In this document: piece after piece, positions 59,566 through 64,000 of the stretch
Layout: the number at the start of each line of letters is the position of its first letter
Numbering within the stretch: position 1 is the stretch's first letter
Origin: an uncultured Cedecea sp.
GTDB lineage: Bacteria; Pseudomonadota; Gammaproteobacteria; Enterobacterales; Enterobacteriaceae
Length of the DNA stretch: 64,000 nt
Assembly (NCBI RefSeq): GCF_947498825.1
Contig: NZ_CANMLV010000001.1
Span: 124,001-188,000, forward strand
Direction of reading: 5' to 3'
Translations under genes and position numbers: made by a program
Notes under the pieces: generated by a model
Told to the model about the DNA's origin: nothing
Seen by the model: only the letters and a program-made list of their open reading frames with translations
Databases searched by the model: none

Positions 59566-60459
59566 CTAGTTACGAATACGTGCTTTTGCCCAGTAAGCCA
59601 TAAAGTTAACTGCGTCCTGGTTCACCCCTCGTTCACCAATTAAGTAACGGCGCAACAATTTTACTGTAGTGGACTCCCCAGCGACCCAACCATAAAATTC
59701 TCGGTTATCTGAAGTGGCTTTATCCCACAAAAGCTCACCTTCTGCTTCTTCCTGAATGACGTTGTGCCGAAATCCTTCCGGAAGCCAGACCCTGTCCTTG
59801 ACTGCCTTCACCAGACACTCGCCATAACGGGCATTGACTGGCGCACGGGGTAACCAATGGATCTCTGCGAAGCTGAAGCCGGTTAAATCAATGCAGTCCC
59901 CTGCCTCTGGTACTTCAAGGAAAGCCTGGATCCTGGGCGGTTCAGGTAGCTTCGCCAGCAATTCCAGAATACCACGTGCCGCGGGTAATGCCGTTTCATC
60001 GGCAATAATCAAACCATGCCGTAAACCCACCGGCGGCGTCCACTCATAGCCACCGCTGTCTTCAGGGTACTCAGCGTTCGGTGCCACTATCTGTAACCTT
60101 GCACCAGGTTCTGCATTAATCGCAAAAGCCGAGGCCGGGCCTTCTGCACCATGACTGACAAACTCTACGGTAAACTCTTCTTTTTCACGGTCGACATGAC
60201 GTAAGGTATAGGTGCGCAAAATGGGGCGCTTCTCTTTGTCCATCGATTGCAGCAGATCGTACCACTTGCCATCATTTAGCAAGGCTGACGGTGTACCATC
60301 CAGTGAAGGTAGCAGTAGCTTGATCCGCTGATCGGGTGAATCACATTTCATGTAACCAACATCTTTTCCTGTAAAGATCAGGCTCAACAGTGAAGGGGAA
60401 ATAGCTGACTTACGCGCCAGTTGAACATTAAACAGGCGATAGCCCTGAACTCCAGCCAT
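59566..60459 (-). CDS. Siderophore-interacting protein (ferric-siderophore reductase)
   Basis: A 297-residue FAD-dependent ferric-siderophore reductase of the SIP/ViuB/YqjH family, cytoplasmic. The flavin motif RPILRTYTLRHVD and the NAD(P)-binding C-terminal motif YGWVAGESTTVKLLRRYL are present. It would release iron from an imported siderophore by reduction. It diverges from iutA across a Fur box, so reductase and receptor are probably expressed together under iron starvation. Which siderophore it reduces is inferred from that pairing (ferric aerobactin). Confidence 0.9.
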   Translation of the reverse strand: MAGVQGYRLFNVQLARKSAISPSLLSLIFTGKDVGYMKCDSPDQRIKLLLPSLDGTPSALLNDGKWYDLLQSMDKEKRPILRTYTLRHVDREKEEFTVEFVSHGAEGPASAFAINAEPGARLQIVAPNAEYPEDSGGYEWTPPVGLRHGLIIADETALPAARGILELLAKLPEPPRIQAFLEVPEAGDCIDLTGFSFAEIHWLPRAPVNARYGECLVKAVKDRVWLPEGFRHNVIQEEAEGELLWDKATSDNREFYGWVAGESTTVKLLRRYLIGERGVNQDAVNFMAYWAKARIRN

Positions 60460-60645
60460 AAATTCTCTTACCTTTTGTTTTTAAAGCAAAATAGTCATTT
60501 CTCAACTACATCAGTGCTTACCAGATCACCGCTTGCCCTTTAAAAATCCGAAACAGGCTAAATAAAATCCGCCAAGGTTTACCAGACCTCTGGATAACAG
60601 GGCATTTTTGTTAACTTATTTTTGGTTATTTTAACAATCATTATT

Positions 60646-60664
60646 GATAATGATAAGAATTATC
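60646..60664. promoter_or_regulatory. Fur box between SIP gene and iutA
   Basis: GATAATGATAAGAATTATC matches the 19-bp Fur consensus GATAATGATAATCATTATC at 17 positions. Further ATCATTATTGATAATGAT just upstream makes a second overlapping site. Iron-replete Fur would repress both divergent genes. Confidence 0.92.
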
Positions 60665-60818
60665 GTCAAGATTCACGTTATCACAAATTATGAATTTTTG
60701 TGATGTTAGCGCTACAGAATGTAATACATCCGGCCATTACGTTTGCTGTGGCATCTTTAAATGAATAAATGTCGTGTTTTGACACTGATAAAGATTCAGT
60801 GCCTCTGAAGGAAAAATA

Positions 60819-63017
60819 ATGACGAGTAACAAAAAAACCAAGTGGGTACTCAGTCCCCTGCTTCTCGCCATCACAGCCCCCGGTTTCGCACAGCAGACTC
60901 ATGAAGAAGATATGGTTGTTTCTGCGAGCCGTAATAATCGTACGGTTGCCGAAATGGCACAGACCACCTGGGTGATTGAAAATGCTGAACTGCAACAGCA
61001 AATCGAAGGTGGTAAAGAGTTTAAAGACGCTTTAGCCCAGCTGATCCCAGGCCTGGATGTCAGTAGCCAAAGCCGGACGAATACCAGTATGAATCTGCGC
61101 GGTCGTCCGGTCGTTATTTTGATTGATGGTGTACGTCTGAATTCTTCGCGCACCGATGGTCGTCAGTTAGATTCTATCGATGCTTTTAATATTAATTATA
61201 TCGAAGTCATCTCAGGTGCGACCTCGCTCTACGGCGGCGGCAGTACTGGCGGCTTGATTAATATTGTGACCAAAAAAGGCCAGCCTGAAAGTCAGCTCGA
61301 ATTTGAAACCGGCCTGAAGAGCGGTTTTAAGAGCAGCAAAGATCATGATGAGCGTGTTGCTGCCGCGATATCAGGGGGCAATGAGAAAATTTCCGGACGT
61401 ATGTCGGTCGCCTATCAGCAGTTCGGCGCCTGGTATGACGGTAGCGGCAAACAAGCCCTGATGGATAATACCCAGACCGGCTTGCAGCACTCGGACCGAC
61501 TTGATGTGATGGGTGCCGGAACCTTACATATTGATGAACACCAGCAATTACAGGTGTTAACCCAGTACTATAAGAGTAAGGGGGATGATGATTATGGTCT
61601 CTATCTTGGCAAAGATTTCTCTGCCATTACGGGTACCACTAAGCCCTATGTCAGCAAGGGCCTGAACTCTGACCGTATCCCGGGGACGGAACGTCATCTG
61701 ATCAGCCTGCAATATTCCCATAATCAGTTCCTTGGTCAGGAACTGGTCAGCCAGATTTATTATCGGGATGAGTCCCAGACCTTCTATCCCTTCCCGTCAT
61801 TGAACGGCAGTAAACAAGTGACGGCCCTGTCATCATCCCAGCAAGATACCGCTCAGTACGGCGCGAAATTGACGCTAAACAGCCAAGTACTGGACAATCT
61901 GCAGCTCACTTATGGGTTAGACGCCGATCATGAACGTTTTACCTCTAACCAAATGTTCTTTGATTTGGCGAAAGCAAACGCTTCAGGTGGGCTGGATAAT
62001 CAGCAGATCTATAAAACAGGCCGCTATCCCGGCTATGATATTACTAATGTTGCAGCCTTCTTGCAGTCAAGCTATGACTTTAACGACATCTTTACCTTCA
62101 GTGGTGGAGTGCGTTATCAGTATACCGAGAACCAGGTAGACGATTTTATCGGTTACAGCCAGCAACAGGCGATTGCAGCTGGCAAAGCCACCTCCGCCGA
62201 TGCCATTCCGGGCGGTTCAACCGACTATGACAACCTGTTATTTAACGCCGGTGTCCTGGTACATCTGACTGAACGTCAGCAAACCTGGCTCAACTTCTCA
62301 CAGGGGGTTGAACTGCCTGATCCTGGTAAGTATTACGGTCGTGGAGCCTATGGCGCTGCCGTGAATGGCCATCTTCCGCTGACTAACAGTGTCAATGTCA
62401 GCGACAGTAAACTGCAGGGTATCAAGGTTGACTCCTATGAGCTCGGCTGGCGTTACACCGGCGACAATCTGCGTACCCAGGTTGCAGGTTACTACTCCCT
62501 CTCTGATAAAAATATCATCAGTAATTCCGATCTGACTATCAGTGTGGTTGATGATAAACGTCGTGTCTATGGCGTAGAAGGCTCGGTTGACTACTTTATC
62601 GCCGACAGCGACTGGAGTACCGGTGCCAATTTAAACCTGCTGAAAACCGAGGCAAAAACCAATGGTCAGTGGAAGAAAGCAGATGTAAAAACCGCCAGTC
62701 CGTCAAAAGCGACAGCCTATGTTAGCTGGGCTCCGGATGTGTGGGTACTGCGTCTGCAAAGCACCACGTCGTTTGGCTTAAACGACGCCAGCGGGCAGAA
62801 TATCAGCGGTTATAGCACCTTTGATTTACTGGGAAGTTATCAGTTACCTGTCGGTAAACTGAGTTTCAGCGTTGAGAATCTGTTAGACCGCGAATACTCC
62901 ACGGTCTGGGGTCAGCGTGCCCCTCTGCACTACAGCCCGGGATATGGTCCGGCCTCTTTGTATGACTACAAAGGTCGGGGTCGTACTTTTGGGGTGAACT
63001 ACTCAGTACAGTTCTAA
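60819..63017 (+). CDS. iutA: Ferric aerobactin TonB-dependent receptor IutA
   Basis: A 732-residue outer-membrane receptor. Signal peptide to about residue 25 (AITAPGFA), TonB box region EEDMVVSA, plug domain (GLDVSSQSRTNTSMNLRGRPVVILIDGVRLN, broken here for description), 22-strand barrel ending in YDYKGRGRTFGVNYSVQF with C-terminal Phe. It is closely similar along its whole length to plasmid-borne E. coli IutA (about 733 residues), so the substrate is predicted with confidence. No iucABCD genes flank it; the downstream neighbour is ndh. Confidence 0.95.
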   Translation: MTSNKKTKWVLSPLLLAITAPGFAQQTHEEDMVVSASRNNRTVAEMAQTTWVIENAELQQQIEGGKEFKDALAQLIPGLDVSSQSRTNTSMNLRGRPVVILIDGVRLNSSRTDGRQLDSIDAFNINYIEVISGATSLYGGGSTGGLINIVTKKGQPESQLEFETGLKSGFKSSKDHDERVAAAISGGNEKISGRMSVAYQQFGAWYDGSGKQALMDNTQTGLQHSDRLDVMGAGTLHIDEHQQLQVLTQYYKSKGDDDYGLYLGKDFSAITGTTKPYVSKGLNSDRIPGTERHLISLQYSHNQFLGQELVSQIYYRDESQTFYPFPSLNGSKQVTALSSSQQDTAQYGAKLTLNSQVLDNLQLTYGLDADHERFTSNQMFFDLAKANASGGLDNQQIYKTGRYPGYDITNVAAFLQSSYDFNDIFTFSGGVRYQYTENQVDDFIGYSQQQAIAAGKATSADAIPGGSTDYDNLLFNAGVLVHLTERQQTWLNFSQGVELPDPGKYYGRGAYGAAVNGHLPLTNSVNVSDSKLQGIKVDSYELGWRYTGDNLRTQVAGYYSLSDKNIISNSDLTISVVDDKRRVYGVEGSVDYFIADSDWSTGANLNLLKTEAKTNGQWKKADVKTASPSKATAYVSWAPDVWVLRLQSTTSFGLNDASGQNISGYSTFDLLGSYQLPVGKLSFSVENLLDREYSTVWGQRAPLHYSPGYGPASLYDYKGRGRTFGVNYSVQF

Positions 63018-63023
63018 AACAGT

Positions 63024-63045
63024 TTGCCCGGCGATTGCCGGGCAA
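63024..63045. terminator. Bidirectional terminator between iutA and ndh
   Basis: Perfect 9-bp stem TTGCCCGGC / GCCGGGCAA with a 4-base loop, between convergent genes. Confidence 0.85.
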
Positions 63046-63064
63046 TATCTTGAAAAGGCGGAGA

Positions 63065-64000
63065 TTAGTGCAGCTTAAGGCGCGGACGAATCACGCGGTT
63101 GATACTCCCCACCACCATCATCAATCCCGTCTTCAAATAGCCGTGTAGTGCAATTTGATGCATACGGTACAGCGAGATATACACCACGCGCGCAATACGT
63201 CCTTCCACCATCATAGAGCCGCGCATCAGGTTACCCATCAGGCTTCCTACGGTTGAAAAACGTGACAGCGATACCAGTGAACCGTGATCTTTATACACAT
63301 AAGGCTTCAGCGGCTGACCTTTCGTTTCGGCAATAATATTGCTCAAAGCACGGGAAGCCATCTGATGTGCAGCCTGTGCCCGCGGAGGAACAAATCCACC
63401 TTCCGGACGCGCACAAGAAGCACAGTCACCAATCGCGTAAATACTTGGATCGCGGGTCGTCTGCAGGGTAGGTTCAACCACCAGCTGGTTAATGCGGTTG
63501 GTTTCCAGGCCTGCTAAATCTTTCATAAAATCAGGCGCTTTAATACCTGCCGCCCAGACCATCAAATCTGCGTGAATAAACTGACCGTCTTTGGTGTTCA
63601 AGCCATCAGCCTGTGCGCTGGTTACCATCGTTTGTGTCAGCACTTTAACACCAAGTTTGGTTAACTCACTATGCGCGGCCGCGGAAATACGTGGCGGTAA
63701 TGCAGGCAGAATACGCTCTCCCGCCTCTACCAGCGTCACATTTAACGCATCACGGGTCAGGCCTTTATAACCGTAGCTATGCAGTTGCTTCACCGCGTTA
63801 TGCAGCTCCGCTGATAATTCAACACCCGTGGCCCCTCCGCCAACGATAGCAATGTTAACCATCTCGTTAGCATCACCCTGCGCAGAATATTTCAGGAACA
63901 GATTCAGCATTTCAGTATGGAATCGGCGCGCCTGATGAGGGTTGTCGAGGAAAATGCAGTTTTCTTTCACGCCAGGGGTATTAAAATCGTTAGACGTACT
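63065..64000 (-). CDS. ndh: NADH dehydrogenase II, C-terminal part, cut by window edge
   Basis: Type II NADH:quinone oxidoreductase, a peripheral inner-membrane flavoprotein that does not pump protons. The frame continues off the right edge ([20 protein letters not shown] precedes the first Met at 63970), so about 312 C-terminal residues of about 434 are visible. Seen: NADH-binding [22 protein letters not shown]-binding [15 protein letters not shown], and the C-terminal amphipathic membrane segment ending [12 protein letters not shown]. Confidence 0.97.
   Translation of the reverse strand, partial: STSNDFNTPGVKENCIFLDNPHQARRFHTEMLNLFLKYSAQGDANEMVNIAIVGGGATGVELSAELHNAVKQLHSYGYKGLTRDALNVTLVEAGERILPALPPRISAAAHSELTKLGVKVLTQTMVTSAQADGLNTKDGQFIHADLMVWAAGIKAPDFMKDLAGLETNRINQLVVEPTLQTTRDPSIYAIGDCASCARPEGGFVPPRAQAAHQMASRALSNIIAETKGQPLKPYVYKDHGSLVSLSRFSTVGSLMGNLMRGSMMVEGRIARVVYISLYRMHQIALHGYLKTGLMMVVGSINRVIRPRLKLH

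Overview
The window is chromosomal DNA of a gamma-proteobacterium of the order Enterobacterales, but not E. coli itself. The segment from about 31.2 to 64.0 kb carries, in a rearranged E. coli-like order, icd, rluE-nudJ-mnmA-hflD-purB, phoPQ, roxA, pepT, potABCD, cobB-nagK-lolEDC, mfd, ldtC, bhsA, comR and ndh. Protein lengths and motifs match the E. coli counterparts closely. I see no tRNA, rRNA, CRISPR array or prophage.

The left half (1-31 kb) is accessory in character. It holds a truncated MFS transporter, an unrecognised lipoprotein, nhaA, a BetT-type transporter and a decayed IS3-family transposase end. Next come an AhpD-like protein and then the most interesting locus, a divergent biotin-linked cluster at 6.85-12.4 kb. 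One arm encodes a nitroreductase, an AMP-forming acyl ligase and a non-canonical thiolase, with start/stop overlaps between successive genes. The other arm encodes the ECF biotin transporter BioY-BioM-BioN and a Cys-rich DUF1284 protein. A palindrome resembling the BirA operator lies between them. Further right are a LysR/efflux-pump/NTF2-like locus, a DUF1090 protein, dcuC, a four-gene chaperone-usher fimbrial operon, a second decayed IS3-family transposase, rbn (RNase BN/Z), arsRBC, a chromosomal cat gene, and a GGDEF-EAL protein paired with a periplasmic sulfite-oxidase-fold protein.

The right half is mostly housekeeping: TCA cycle (icd), rRNA and tRNA modification (rluE, mnmA), purine synthesis (purB), Mg2+/peptide sensing (phoPQ), ribosomal oxygenase (roxA), tripeptidase (pepT), polyamine uptake (potABCD), deacylation and GlcNAc salvage (cobB, nagK), lipoprotein release (lolCDE), transcription-coupled repair (mfd), and envelope linkage and stress (ldtC, bhsA, comR). 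An MFS transporter preceded by a perfect 17-bp inverted repeat sits between lolC and mfd. At the right end, a siderophore-interacting reductase and the aerobactin receptor iutA diverge from a near-consensus Fur box. No aerobactin biosynthesis genes are in view, which suggests, but does not prove, use of siderophores made elsewhere or by other cells. The window ends inside ndh.
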